Shown: positions 12,492-25,538 of the stretch, in pieces
Layout: each line of letters starts with the position of its first letter
How positions within the stretch are numbered: position 1 is the first letter of the stretch
Notes under the pieces: generated by a model
Seen by the model: the letters and a program-made list of their open reading frames with translations, nothing else
Told to the model about the DNA's origin: nothing
The model's database searches: none
Position numbers and translations under genes: made by a program
DNA from: Paramecium tetraurelia
Lineage: Eukaryota; Ciliophora; Oligohymenophorea; Peniculida; Parameciidae
DNA: 64,000 nucleotides
Reading direction: 5' to 3'
Assembly (NCBI RefSeq): GCF_000165425.1
Contig: NW_001799067.1
Location: forward strand, 378,867-442,866

Positions 12492-14871
12492 TCAATCAAT
12501 TTTAAGATCTGTTTCTAGGTAAAGAAATTAATCTAATTAATTGTTTGCAAATCTATTATAATCAGTATTAGGTAATTAAATGTTCTGCAATTTACTTGCC
12601 CTTTTAACAGTCATATTATTTCCTTCAACTGATATGCTTCCTATTCGAATTTTGGAAACCTTTTATGGAGCATTATCGCAATCCTCCTTGAAATTTTTTT
12701 CAAGAGATATTAGTTCATTTGGAGAATCAGAAATTAGTTCATCTTTAATTTATTTTCCTGAATTCTTATCAATATTTTTCTCACTTAAAATTTAATCAGA
12801 AAAATAGTAATCTCGAGCATATGATATTGTATTTTTAATTTCTATAAACTTGATTCTGGATGGAACATGGCGATAATGCCTCTTAAAACTTTTTCTATTT
12901 TAATTTTGAGATGATATAAATTATCGTTTTATACATTTTAGCTTATTCGGTTAATAAGTTAAAAGAGGACAATTAATACTTTCATGTTTCATCAAACCAC
13001 AATAATAGCATTTTTTTTATAAATGAGAATAATCGTTATATAGTAGCATTGTATCTTTGATATTATAAAATTATTCTAGATCTTTTTAACAATCTTTTAA
13101 TATTTTTAAAAAGGTTTTTCTATTAATTTTAATAATTTATGTAAATCCTAAGCTTTAAGCATTTGTTTTTGTTTACTACTCTGTAAAAAAAGCATACTCA
13201 TTGAAAGTACAATTTTATTTCAAAATTTGAATTTAAGTTTATGACTATTCTTCATTAATTTATACTTATCCATAATTAATATAACAAAGAAAATGTTATT
13301 ATTCATTTTGATGATAAATATATTCACCTGGTGTATAATTTTAAATTTTTAAATGGTGAATTAATGCATTGAGAGTAGAATGAGAAAAATTTGATTATAG
13401 AATCTTAATCTTTTAGATCAACTTTTATGCTATGTCTCTTTTCATTTCATTTTTCAATCCTTTAGGCAAGTACTTAAGGGAATTCTCTGAATCTTCAAAT
13501 GAGTCTTATTCTCTTTAATGCAGGTATTTGATATAATTTCTAACCTTTTCAGAGATAGATTAATCTACCTAATTTTGTTGCATATAACTATTTATACTTG
13601 TAATAGTTCTCCTATTGTTACTAATAAACAAATACCTATAGTTTAATTTGCTATCATTAATACTTTTCAATATAATCCCAATAGAATTCATTGAATAAGC
13701 GAAAATGCAACTCGAGAAAATCATCATAATATTGGATGTCAAAATCTCATATTTGTTTCTAGCAGTTATATCGCCATACCCAACAGTAACCATCGTCATA
13801 GTTGCCCAATAGAAAGAATAATTATATTTTATACTAATAGACTCATTAATGAAACCATATTCTGTTAACCAAGTAGATTCTTCTAAATAACTACCTAGAT
13901 CCCCAACGAAATGCCAAATACATGCCATATAATGAGCAACATAGTAAATTTAGATGATGAGTATAAATAAGTCTAAAAAGTTGCTGAGATTGCCTTTATT
14001 ATAATAACTATCTATATAATACTCTGTTTTCCTTAGAAGAGAAATTATACAAGAAAAAACTAAAAATATCCCAAGTATCACTATATAGATTTAATCTTCT
14101 AATTTTTATTCTAGAAATATGAGGCTTATCCACGTTATCAACTGAATCAAATCCCCCATCAAACCAGATTTTACATACTGCCTGATAATCTTCTATCTAC
14201 TTGCTATATATTCTCCTTTATGGAAGATCTGTCGATTTAGAGTTATAGCTATATTAAATAGCGTAAAAATGGACAAAATCTCTTTGAGATAAATGATGTT
14301 ATAATTTAATCGATAAAAGCTAATGCTGAATGGCAGGAACCACAATGATAGAAGATATTGTATAATCATCAAGGAATCCCAGATTTTCATCTAAGGGCTA
14401 AAAGCTTCAAACACGGGTATGATTGATTGATGCGATTTATCTTAAAAATTATCAAGATTTTTATTTGATAAGAATTATTCAAATTGCATTATTTTGTCGC
14501 TAATTGTTGATAATATTATTTTACTAATAATCCTTCGATAATATGTAGGAATTCATAAATAAACTCTATTTAAATTGTTTGACAAGAATGTTTTTAGTAG
14601 CCAACTGATGCAATTTTTGTAGTGGATTTAATGGAGTCTTAGTTTTATGGCCTTCTAATTAGGTATCAGAATTTAAAATAATGGATTGCTATTACTGATT
14701 TTTCTTTAAGTTTTTTTCTATGGCTTCATTTCCTTCAGAATAAAGAGAGCAAACTTGAGAATCTGGTTAATTTATTCCGATGGTATTTTTTAATGATATT
14801 TATGGCCCTTTAGGTGAAGCTAAGATCTAAGGATTGGAATAATAATCTTCGCTATTTGAATGAGAGGACAT
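12492..14871 (-). CDS. Voltage-gated K+ channel with CNBD-like domain and zinc knuckle
   Basis: About 784 residues; one intron at 14500-14524. A ~155-residue cytosolic N-terminus precedes six hydrophobic segments, then the pore helix and K+ filter 'TMVTVGYGD', with 'ACIWHFVGDLG' before it. A C-linker and a cyclic-nucleotide-binding-like fold follow ('YTPGEYIYHQNEQ', 'NEYAFFT'). This matches the EAG/HCN/CNG superfamily, abundant in Paramecium and linked to membrane excitability and ciliary reversal. Immediately after the CNBD is a C-x2-C-x4-H-x4-C zinc knuckle ('CYYCGLMKHESINC', near 12965-13010). The CNBD arginine that contacts the phosphate is not obvious, so ligand binding is uncertain. The C-terminal end could differ. 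Confidence 0.88.
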
Positions 14872-14917
14872 GAACAAAAATAGATTAATTAATTACGAAT
14901 TTAATTATTATATTTTA

Positions 14918-15445
14918 ATGAAATAATAATCAATATTTGTCACAGTTGGCAGCACCAACTTTGATGAATTGATAAAAGCAATTGATAATTAAGAAACTTA
15001 AAACTAATTGAAATAGTTGGGTTATAACAAAGTAGTTTGTCAAATTGGAAGGTTTATGATTCAGATTAATATTTTATAGTGGTAATTATGAACCTAAAAC
15101 CGAGTTTTTTAGATTCAAATCATCTTTGACTGAAGACTATCAAAAGGCAGATTTGATCATTTGTCATTGTGGAGCAGGCACAATTTTAGAGTGCTTAAAA
15201 TTGAAAAAAAAGATTATTGTAGTAAATAATGACACACTGATGAATAATCATCAAATGGAGTTGTTCAATGCTTTAACCAAATAACAATTGGTGTGTGGAA
15301 TAAAATCGACAGGATAAATATAAAGTGAAGTATTGTTTTTGAAATATACTAGCTAATTGATAAAATTAAAGAATCTTCTTAATTGAAAGCGTATCCATTA
15401 CCAGAACCTAATAAAATTGACAGTATTATTGATTCCATGTTTTGA
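14918..15445 (+). CDS. ALG13: UDP-GlcNAc transferase subunit ALG13
   Basis: About 158 residues, the normal length for stand-alone ALG13. It opens 'SIFVTVGSTNFDELI', continues 'QLGYNKVVCQIG', and carries the GT-B C-terminal donor-site motif 'ADLIICHCGAGTILE' followed by 'VVNNDTLMNNHQMELFNAL'. Introns 15052-15079 and 15330-15352. ALG13 with membrane-bound ALG14 adds the second GlcNAc to the dolichol-linked oligosaccharide on the cytosolic face of the ER. No membrane segment is present, as expected. ALG14 is not in this window. It is divergent from the K+ channel, with only ~46 bp between starts. Confidence 0.93.
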
Positions 15446-15504
15446 TATTATATATATATAAATAAATACAATTAGAGGAGATTGCTATTTAAGTGAGTAA
15501 TTGA

Positions 15505-15537
15505 TCCCCCGTTATTTTAATTTATAAAAGGGGGTAA
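15505..15537. repeat. Short C5/G5 inverted repeat
   Basis: A run of five C (about 15507) and a run of five G (about 15530) flank an AT-rich loop in the spacer after ALG13. GC runs are rare in this genome. It could form a small hairpin in the ALG13 3' region; no function is claimed. Confidence 0.35.
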
Positions 15538-15559
15538 CATTATATATAAAAAAGACCTT

Positions 15560-16479
15560 ATGGATTAAAAAACTAAAGTAGAAGTACATTATTAAAATAA
15601 TTAAGCAGGCTGATCAATGTGATCATCAACATAAGTATTTTAAATAGAGTGTGCCCTTACAATTGAGTTAAATTATCAATATTCGATTAAACTAGCCTCG
15701 CTAAGAAGAACGTCGATATCATTCAGAAACACTCAAATAAGTATGACATTTTAAGAAAAGTTATTTAGCAAGCTAAAGCTTTTAACATAAATAAATGGCA
15801 AGAAATGGTGGATAAGGAAGAATTGTACTAAATGTCATTGACTGGCCATTTGATCAAGGCAATTCAGTTATAAGATGGGAATGCCACCTTAAATAATCTA
15901 ATAAACGTTACAGAACCTTATCTTCCATTCTTGAGAAAGTAAAACGGAAAAAATTTTACAGGAATGGCTACTCGAACTGTGAAAGGATGCCTGTCTGCTG
16001 TAGTTTTTAAAAGAAATGATGAATCAACTTGGTCAGTAGATGAAACTAAAGTAGAAGAATTTATTAGTTAAGCTAATAAGAAGCTATTTTAATTCTTCGA
16101 GAAACTGAAGAAAAATTTTCCAATTTATGACATTATCAAATCAGAAAGCAATGGCAGGAAAACAAAAAAAAGAATAAAAATAGAATAGAGAAGAGATGAT
16201 GATTAATTCAATGAGAGATTTCAACCTGACTTTAATTAGAAATTAGATCCTTAAGACAATATTAAAATTGAGAATCACTATTAGAATTTTGATTAAAATG
16301 CTAATTCTAAAATAAACTCAGAGTGGCACTATTCAATAAGTGACAATATTTTTAAAAGTTTGTATTGTTTGAGATCAGGGGAAAAAATAGATGATCAATT
16401 CTTAGGTAATTTGATAGGATTCTACAATATTAAACATTAATTAGATAGAATGTCTGAATGCTAAAGATATATTGATTGA
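15560..16479 (+). CDS. Unknown protein with conserved-looking N-terminal half
   Basis: About 289 residues; introns 15584-15605 and 15741-15768. The first ~160 residues look globular, with a block 'NVTEPYLPFLRKQNGKNF' followed by 'VKGCLSAVVFKR' and 'TWSVDETKVEEFI', suggestive of a small helical DNA- or protein-binding fold such as a winged helix. The rest is Lys/Asn/Gln-rich with a basic stretch ('GRKTKKRIKIEQRRDD') that could be a nuclear signal. I do not recognise a family. The stop at 16477 is followed 10 bp later by another possible start on the same strand. Confidence 0.65.
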
Positions 16480-16489
16480 TATCATTAAC

Positions 16490-16759
16490 ATGTATTATAT
16501 ATATAATTAAAATGGGAAGTAATCAAAAAATAATATTCACAATACAGTTGATAATTAGAGTGTGCAACACTTAACAAATGACTCTAATTGTTAAGATATC
16601 CTACCAGATTTATATTTAGCAACACACCATCATAGTAAATAGGATGTTCCATAATGTCTATAAAATCAAAATTACCACCCAGCTAGAATTAAAATTAAAA
16701 AAGTTATTAAAGGATTCCTATAGTCTTGTATAAATAAAATGTAAGATTTCAGAAAGTGA
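16490..16759 (+). CDS. Possible small protein (hypothetical)
   Basis: An open frame of 89 codons from ATG to TGA with a protein-like composition: 'LPDLYLATHHHSKQD', then a basic helix 'RIKIKKVIKGFLQSC'. It starts 10 bp after the preceding stop in another frame, so it could instead be a spliced extension of that gene. No homology recognised. Two other frames over this stretch are also long, so the call is tentative. Confidence 0.35.
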
Positions 16760-17116
16760 ATAACTTCAGAACATATAAATAGAAGTTGTTTTAGAATGTC
16801 TAAAGCCCATGTTTCAATTTAATATACTATAAATCAAAGTATAAGGTTAAGAGTACAAAAAATTAATAATTATTATATTATTGTTGATCAATATTAATAT
16901 TCTAGGCATTTACTATAAGTATGTTTATGGTGGATAAATGGATTAGAAAAGACTGTATTATTTATTTAAGTAATAAAGTGCAATTATTGATTTTGCCTTG
17001 CAAAAATAAAAAATGGTTAATTGAGATATGTTCTAAATATCCAATTAATAGAAAATAGGATTAACAGCTTTAGAATATTAATGAGAGGACAATGAAAATA
17101 ATTAATTATACTAAAA
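16760..17116. other. AT-rich intergenic
   Basis: Nothing convincing. This is the spacer between convergent genes, ending at the stop of the CK2 beta gene. Confidence 0.4.
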
Positions 17117-18024
17117 TCATTTTTTTTACTTTTATTTAGATAACTTTTAGATGGCATTTAAAGCTTCTTTTTATTTTTTTTCAGCTTCATCATCATTTTT
17201 CTGAGATTATTTAGATTATGATTATTATTGTTATGAAGTCTGTATTTGAGATAGTCGCTTTATGTGATCTTCTGCATAATAATACATCTCAGTTTAATTT
17301 TATTGAATTTAAAATTTTGAACCTTTCTTTTTATGTACTTTAAATCCAAATATTTTTGACACATATTCATTTGCTGGCTATGTAGGATTTAATTCCGAAA
17401 ATACAGATATAAAGATATGAGGGAATACGGAACCAAAAAATGAACCGTCAACATCACTCATTTATTTTTTTGGAGAATAAACATCCTAACATCTTGGACA
17501 AAATATCTAATTTAAATTCAAGTATTGTTTACTTTGACTCGAGAAGTTCTTAGATCATGGCTTAGACCTATTGGTAATACATTCTATCTCTCACACAAGA
17601 CTCTAGGACATACACCAAATCTCCCTTATAAATATTTGGATTTCATTAATGTTAAGCCTTAAGGAGTGATTATGAATCTTGCATGCAATAAACCATATAA
17701 TTCTGATGCTTCATTATAGAGTTCTAAAAATCTTAACTATAATTTTTCATTTAATACTAATCATCCTCTAAATCTTCATCTGTTGGAGTATTTGGTGATA
17801 AAATCATTTATAATGCTTCTCTAATTTATTAATTATTGATTTACTCAAAATGATCAAACAACTACTTCAATCCATAAAGATTAAATTAATCTGCTATAAA
17901 AAATTCATCAATTTCACAAAAAAAGTGATGGTCTTCCAAATTGCAATACCATTTAATCCATCCATTCTCATTTACAGAGATATCTATTGGAAATGAAAAT
18001 GAAACATTTACTGCTTTGAGACAT
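17117..18024 (-). CDS. Casein kinase II regulatory (beta) subunit, copy 1
   Basis: About 275 residues. CK2 beta landmarks: 'GWIKWYCNLEDHHFFCEID' near the N-terminus, 'ELYGLLHARFIITPKG'-type core, then the zinc site 'CPRVLCE...CPRCQDVYSP' that forms the dimer interface, and 'VDGSFFGSVFPHIFI'. The canonical acidic loop is shortened but present ('TDEDLEDD'). A Gln/Lys/Ser-rich tail is added. Introns: 17984-18011, 17732-17757 (AAG acceptor) and 17507-17532. CK2 beta dimers bridge two catalytic alpha subunits and steer substrate choice. A second, diverged copy lies at 28452-29319. Confidence 0.92.
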
Positions 18025-18085
18025 TTTGAATTTAAAATTAATAATAAATAAACATTCATCTATAATAAATAACTAAATTATCAAC

Positions 18086-18709
18086 TCAAAAACATGTTCC
18101 CAATTACTTTTTAATATTAATCCTTAACTCTAGTTCATTATTAATATCATCTAATGTTTCCATTTAGTTGTCTATGATCTAGAAGATACTTATGAAATAA
18201 TCTTCTAATCTAAACTTAAACAGAAATTATTATATTTTTCAACTTTACTTTCAAATAAAAATGGATATACCCTAATTTTAAAAGCCTTATCTTAGATTTG
18301 AATATTTGCTAAAACGTTTAAAATCTATATGATTATATGATGTTCTTAAAATTTGTTTTTTTTCTTCACTTTGGTTTTTGTAATTTAAACAACAAGGAAA
18401 CAAAGATAATTATTAGTCTACTTTCATTTATTGGTTTTATTATTTCAACTTTAAGTTAATGAACAATCAAAACATATGCTTCATATTTTCATTTATATTA
18501 TGTTATAAATCTACTTCTCTATCCCAATATTGCCCCAGAAATGGCATTTTTGTAGCTTACACTTTTCCATTGACAGTTTATAGTGTTTTCATTTCACTGA
18601 ATTTTTAAATCTTTTCCCTCTTTGTTTGTCTTAACATATTCATAGGCTTAAAGTTTAAATTAATTTCGTTATTATTACTATCATTTTAGTTGTATTAATT
18701 GTCGAACAT
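18086..18709 (-). CDS. Unknown protein, exon structure unresolved
   Basis: The start 'MFDNQYNQND' and the ending 'LELRINIKKQLGTCF' to TGA at 18086 look coding. The last third reads well with a 29-nt intron (GTTGAA...TTTAAG) giving 'KIRVYPFLFESKFRLEDYF'. The middle (about 18350-18530) needs one or two more introns that I could not place uniquely. A ~200-residue soluble protein without recognised domains is likely. It starts upstream of CK2 beta copy 1, on the same strand, 62 bp away. Confidence 0.5.
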
Positions 18710-18900
18710 ACAATAATTAAATACAGAGGACTAGAATAAATAAGGGTAAATGCTTGATTAATTTAAATTTATATATAACCAAATATCCTAATCTTGAAGA
18801 GAGATTTATTTATGGTAAAAAATATAGATTTTATCAAATTGATAGGATTTAAATATCGAATAATTCATTTTTACTTGAATTATATTATATTATAACAATT

Positions 18901-19795
18901 ATGAGCGCAAGAACTCCTATTCCAACATTCATTCTCAAAACTTATCAAATGCTTGAAGTAAACTCTATTAAATAGTTTTAAGGAACAAAAACATGCTCAC
19001 ATTGTCAGTTGGACTGCTTAGGGCACAGCCTTTATTGTATATAATCAGTAGAAATTGGAGAAGGAGCTTTTATAAAATTTCTTTAAGCACAGCAATTATT
19101 CAAGTTTTGTCAGGTACTATCCTATATTAATGGTATTTTAGACAGTTAAACTTATATAATTTCAAGAAAGTTCGATCAAATGACGGATAAATTTTTAAAC
19201 ACAAATGCTTTAGAAAAGGAATGAAGTATGTTCTTTTTTCTTAATTTTATTAGATCTATGTTATAATTTATTAGGAGGAGAAATCAAGAAGATCTTGTTA
19301 CTCCCGCTATTTAGGAAGAACCAAGTATTTAATTTTTCGTTATTTGATAGCAATTTAAATTAAGGAAGAATAGAACTTATTTAAGGAATGTGCCATAGAT
19401 ATCAAGGAGACAAATAATAAGTTGAAAGAAGATATGAAACTCCTCTAAGAAACATCTTCCTATCTAATTGACTAGATGTAGAACTTAAATCATGTAAGAA
19501 ATTATGACTATTATCAGTTTGTCTACAATTAAAGTGTTGACATTGAAGTCAAATTTAAATAAGTAGGCCAAATGCTGCACGCCATAAACGAAGAATTAAG
19601 ATAAGAAAGTATCATTATTTCAAATATTAAGATAAAAGTGATACTTAAACCAACAAGTTTTCAGAAGAATTCAAATAAATCAAGGAGGACGATTTTCAAG
19701 AATCTAAAATCGGATCTCCAAACCCATATGTAGATTACAACAGTATAGCACTTAATCCATTGGATTATGAGTGTTTCATAGACTCCTTTTTATGA
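18901..19795 (+). CDS. Heat-shock factor-type transcription factor
   Basis: About 254 residues. Residues ~5-100 are an HSF DNA-binding domain: 'IPTFILKTYQML', 'HIVSWTAQGTAFIVYNQ', 'LQNFFKHSNYSSFVRQLNLY' (recognition helix with SFVRQLN) and 'NFKKVRSNDGQIFKHKCF'. A short coiled coil follows (~130-200), as in the HSF trimerisation region, then an acidic tail ending 'DYECFIDSFL'. Introns: 18958-18982, 19114-19141, 19226-19253, 19325-19350 and 19609-19631. HSFs bind nGAAn arrays to drive heat-stress genes. It is short for an HSF; any C-terminal activation domain is minimal. Confidence 0.93.
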
Positions 19796-19855
19796 TCATC
19801 TTATAACTACAATTATATTTATAAATTTGATAATAATAATATATACTATAATTTC

Positions 19856-20446
19856 TCACACTTATCCACTGAAATCCTTATCCTTAAAATAATTATAAAC
19901 AATATAGATTTGTGCCGAGCTGATTACAATCAGTACTCCAACCTTTATAAGTGCATACCATTAAACGGATTTCTCTGTCTAATCCAATACTAAAGCATGT
20001 GTATTCTCCCTGTCAGATATCCAATGTTGATTTCTATAAATGTTTTAGAAATTCTTCTATGTATTCTATAACTCTTTTGACATTTCATCGAATTGTTCAG
20101 ATTATGCATATTCTTTATCAACTCCTTCAATATCAAAATCGAAGCTCACCATTTTATAACTCTTATCTCTGCTTTAGAAGCAAACATAATAATTATCCTT
20201 ATCTTTTAAGAGCTCCCTAATCCTTCCATCCCTTGAATTTTATATTTTTATTAGTATTTCTCCATCCTTCTTCCTAATAAAGACATCTGTCTAATTTTCA
20301 TCTAAACCTGAGACAATATAATTAACTGTTAAATTTGAATTTTCTTCAGGTGAGTTTACCAAAAAGCAACTTGGCTATTATGAAAGCTATGTTGACAATG
20401 ACTAACCTAATACTATTAAAGTTGATATAATTAATAAATATTTCAT
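19856..20446 (-). CDS. p24/emp24 GOLD-domain cargo receptor (TMED family)
   Basis: 196 residues, intronless. Signal peptide (residues 1-17, 'MKYLLIISTLIVLGQS'), luminal GOLD domain with the two expected Cys ('QPSCFLV' and 'NYYVCFQS'), a heptad helix, one membrane span ('WYALIKVGVLIVISSAQIY'), then a short cytosolic tail with 'YNYF'. p24 proteins recycle between ER and Golgi in COPI/COPII vesicles. The tail lacks a terminal dilysine, leaving only the aromatic pair as a possible COP signal. It is convergent with HSF, with only 60 bp between stops. Confidence 0.93.
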
Positions 20447-21206
20447 ATTTTTTATTTCAATTATTGCACAAAAAGATTAGCTTTAAATTGTGACTTCCTC
20501 TTCGCACAATTCCTTTTTTAAAAATCTTTAATTCATATTATACTTTATTCATTTTCTTTCATATTATGGACCAACTATAATTCTTAAATTAAATAAAATA
20601 TGTATAATCTAATGCGAAATTTAATAATCATAATTCTAAAAATGATAAAGAATAACTTTGATTAAGAAACAAAAATCAATAAACTCATTCATATAATCAT
20701 AATTAAAAAGTAAAAATATACATATTTTATTAATTTATTTTCTTTGTTTTGCAAAATGCTTATTAAGGAATTTTAATGAATATTTAATTAATATGAGATA
20801 TCTGGGGTGTGAAAATCTAGCCATTTTTATTATATTACATTAAAATCTTTGCTTTCTTAATGAGAATAAAAATTAATAATAGATTTTTTATCAAAATTTT
20901 TGTAACTTGGAGAGAATATTTTATATATTATCCACATTACAGTTTCATTTATAGAGAGCCTAAATTTTATTCTAAATTGATCTCAACTATTATACATCAT
21001 TAAGAATTACATAAATAAATTTATGATACTATAAATGGGACAAATGAGATACACTAAATTTTTTATGATATTTAAACATATTATGTATATTTTCTCAAAC
21101 ATTTTTATGAAAATAATGGAATTGAATTGAAAGTTAGTACAATTTTTTAGTTATATGGTTAAAGAACAAATTAAAAAGTAAAGATGGAAATAATTAAAAA
21201 CAAGAA
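20447..21206. other. Long AT-rich spacer
   Basis: No confident gene. A minus-strand frame at about 20710-20960 reads somewhat protein-like ('KSIINFYSHQESKDF', 'KWLDFHTPDISYQL') but its upstream end is blocked by TGA and no clean intron connects it. It may be a gene relic or chance. Confidence 0.4.
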
Positions 21207-21710
21207 TCATTCATTTCCAAAAATAAATGATTATTATTAAAGACATTTACTTGTATAAAGTTATTCTTGTGTTTTGATTCTTTCAAAGAAGTTATAGGCT
21301 TAAATAAATTAGTGTTTAAGCCAAACTTCTATTTTTAGATTATTATATTCATTCTAGTAATTCTGCATACTTTTGTAAAGGCATGGTTTTTTTCCATTTA
21401 GTACATCTGCCACTTAGAAAGGAACAGGTCTTTTATTGTTTTTATAATAATGTATTAAGGATTTAGCACTAGAATAGTTAAGTTTTAGATTGTCAGCAAC
21501 CTGATGTGATATTTTTATTAATTTTACTTCTTTGATTTATTTACCTTCTTAAAAAACTTAGACGAATAATAATTATTAGATTCTTATTGGTATTTTGTGG
21601 ATTTGTCTGGATGACTTTTTTGTATTCTTTCTCTTTAAACCAAAATTTGGTAATTCTGGATATTTTGAAATCGAATTATCAATAGAAGATTCTGGATTGA
21701 TGTTTTACAT
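21207..21710 (-). CDS. Helix-turn-helix protein, tandem copy A
   Basis: About 158 residues if a 27-nt intron (21501-21527) is removed; the intron length is a multiple of three and contains no TGA, so the unspliced frame is also open (167 residues). The core is a helix-turn-helix-like block 'VADNLKLNYSSAKSLIHYYK' followed by 'NNKRPVP', resembling homeodomain-like/Psq HTH segments in which an Asn-Tyr-Ser-x-Ala-Lys helix reads DNA. The N-terminus is Ser/Lys-rich. A close paralogue lies at 22173-22649 on the same strand. It is likely a small DNA-binding regulator; the target is unknown. Confidence 0.75.
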
Positions 21711-22172
21711 ATTAAAGAAAGTTTAAGAAAGCAAATTTTAAAACTAAAATAATTATTATCAATTAATGTATATAATTACAACAATAATATTTATTTTGTC
21801 ACAATAATTTAGATTTTTGACATATTTTTGATTTATGCTAAAAATCAAATTTTTAGTAGGTTGAGTAATGGATATTGGATTATATTTCTATTTTATCACT
21901 CATTTTTTATTTTAATTAAATTTAAGATTTAAATTTTATATTATTTTATATTCATAAACAGAATTTTTCTCTTAAAGAAAAGCGTTATATACAAATATTT
22001 GATAAGTCAAGTTTAAACCATGGAAATCGAAAGATTTCACAAAGAATTACTTATTGAAATGATTGCTTAATGAATTAGAATTTTAGATATTTTAATATTA
22101 TATGAGTGACCTTCCTGGTTAAAAAATGTTAATTGAATATAAAATATATAATTAGAATCATGGTTTGATTCT
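21711..22172. other. Spacer between tandem HTH genes
   Basis: AT-rich. It holds a 17-codon plus-strand micro-ORF starting at about 22020 ('MEIERFHKELLIEMIAQ'), too short to call, and no other gene. Confidence 0.4.
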
Positions 22173-22649
22173 TCAGATATTCTAAAGTGATTGCTATATT
22201 TTAAGTAACTAAAAATAATTGTATTTGTGAATGGTATTCTTTTAAACTTGAACGGAAACCAACATTTTGTCATTTCCACTTTTTGTTTTCCTTATCCCAC
22301 AAGCCTTATTTTAGTTCAAAATACTTGAAATAGCTGCTGGAATCGGTCTTTTGTTATTTTTATAATAATGAATTAGTGATTTTGCGCTTGAGTAATTCAT
22401 ACCTAAAGATTTGGCAACCTAATATTATAAACATTATTATACTTGCTTTATACGTCTTCCGTTTATAAACACCATTTAGAATAGAATAATTTAGGTTTTT
22501 AAAGGGATTTTGTGGTAACGTTTAGCGTCAGCAGTGGCCGTCTGATTTCCCCTTTGTTTTTTTAATTCAACTTTATATTCGGATGATTAGGATTGATTGT
22601 CCTCGCTTATTTCTGATTCAAGTAAATTTTCAAATGAAGTTTTACTCAT
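22173..22649 (-). CDS. Helix-turn-helix protein, tandem copy B
   Basis: About 150 residues after removal of a 24-nt intron (22419-22442). It shares with copy A the intron position and the HTH block 'VAKSLGMNYSSAKSLIHYYK' plus 'NNKRPIP', preceded by 'KIPLKTQIILFQMVFINGRR'. The acidic/Ser-rich N-terminus is not conserved, nor is the C-terminal part after the HTH. This pattern of a conserved HTH with diverged flanks suggests an older tandem duplication under selection for DNA binding. The alternative frame at 22067-22279 looks like a shadow. Confidence 0.72.
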
Positions 22650-23125
22650 TTCAAAATATATAAGATAATTTTATTATTATATGATATGTCGTTGCCATAG
22701 ATGCTTATATATTATATAAATATAGTATAGAATAAATTCAAATTATATGCTCTTAAAAAAATTATAAAGCTTTTAACATCTAAAAAATAATTTATACTGA
22801 TTTATAGTTGTGAAAGTTACGAAAATAATTTCACAATCACAATTATAAATATGCTCAGACAAGTTAACTGCTATAACGCTAACATTAATTCATTATAAAT
22901 TATTATTTATATAATTAAATAAATTGTATTTTTTAATCCAGACAATATATGAGAATTAATCTTAATTAGATTAAGTTAATTTGATTAAAAGGATGCACTT
23001 ATAACTCTCATTTTTTCGCCTTGTTAAAAATCTAAAAGACTACTTTAAGTAATGTATTTAAATTTGTATGAATATTGTTTATATCAAACATAATATATAT
23101 CTATTTTAATATATGAATGTTTTAT
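22650..23125. other. AT-rich intergenic
   Basis: No gene seen. It contains the promoter side of HTH copy B and the 3' flank of the CDPK gene. Confidence 0.45.
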
Positions 23126-24671
<1,546 letters not shown>

Positions 24672-25032
24672 TTTTATTTGATAAATTTATATTAGATATA
24701 AAATAAACTTTATTTAGTTCTAATTTCTTATTTTTTAACTCTTTAATCAGAAACAGTTTCTAAAACTCAATTCTTATAATATAAAGTAAATCTAACAGAT
24801 TTTTTTATAATGAATCCTAAATTTTTTATTAAATTCATTATAGGATCATTATTATTCTTATTATTTTTATTGTGAAAAATTAGCTCTTATGTTTTAAAAT
24901 TGTTGTTCTATAATGAAATTTATAAGTAATTTTGAATAATTTATGTTTAATTTTTGTAATAGTTGATTCATACATTATATAAGTGTTACTTTATTCGAAT
25001 AATTTTTATTATTATTTATATAATAAATTTAA
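24672..25032. other. AT-rich divergent promoter region
   Basis: Spacer between the divergent CDPK and Cys-rich protein genes; no gene seen. Confidence 0.45.
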
Positions 25033-25538
25033 ATGAACAAAATAATTATTTTGTCATTGATGACAGCATATGTTGTTGCAAATAACCAAAGCTATTATAG
25101 AAGATGTTCAAAAGCTGTTTGTGCTGTTCCCTATTAAACTTGCTAAAATGATGTTGCTTGCCAATAAACCTTCGCAATCTGTGAAGAATGTATGTAGTTA
25201 ATTAAAAGTTTTTAGAATGTTCTTCTGGATAAGAGAATTGCATTGAAACATGCCTATTGAGTTCAAATTCCTTAACTGTTTAGAGATTAGCCCTTTGTTC
25301 ATTGAATAATATGTGTATGAATTCTATGGATTGTAAGGCTGATATTACTTGTCCAGCTACTTGCAAGGAACCAGTAAAATTGGGAAATGATAAATGCAGC
25401 ACTCCATCTACTTATGCATCTTAAGAATGCATATCAGATTTCTTAATTTAAATTGGAAGAGATGAATGCGCAGACAGACTTTGTGTTTGCAAAACAGGAG
25501 GATCTTTAGAAGTTTTTATAACTGGATGTTATTGTTGA
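25033..25538 (+). CDS. Secreted cysteine-rich protein
   Basis: 159 residues; one intron at 25190-25215. An N-terminal signal peptide ('MNKIIILSLMTAYVVA') is followed by a mature part with about 20 Cys in spaced pairs ('CSKAVCAVPYQTC', 'CIETC', 'CPATC', 'CVCKTGG') and a terminal 'CYC'. There is no membrane span or GPI-type tail. The pattern recalls small extracellular disulphide-rich proteins of Paramecium and Tetrahymena, whose functions (surface, secretion, mating or defence) are mostly unknown. I cannot name it. Confidence 0.75.

Noticed and set aside
12580-12795. Plus-strand open frame of 71 codons
   Set aside because: It is the reverse shadow of the K+ channel coding frame, which has clear family motifs.
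15505-15537. Short inverted repeat as a terminator
   Set aside because: Eukaryotic nuclear genes do not use bacterial-type terminators; listed only as a small repeat.
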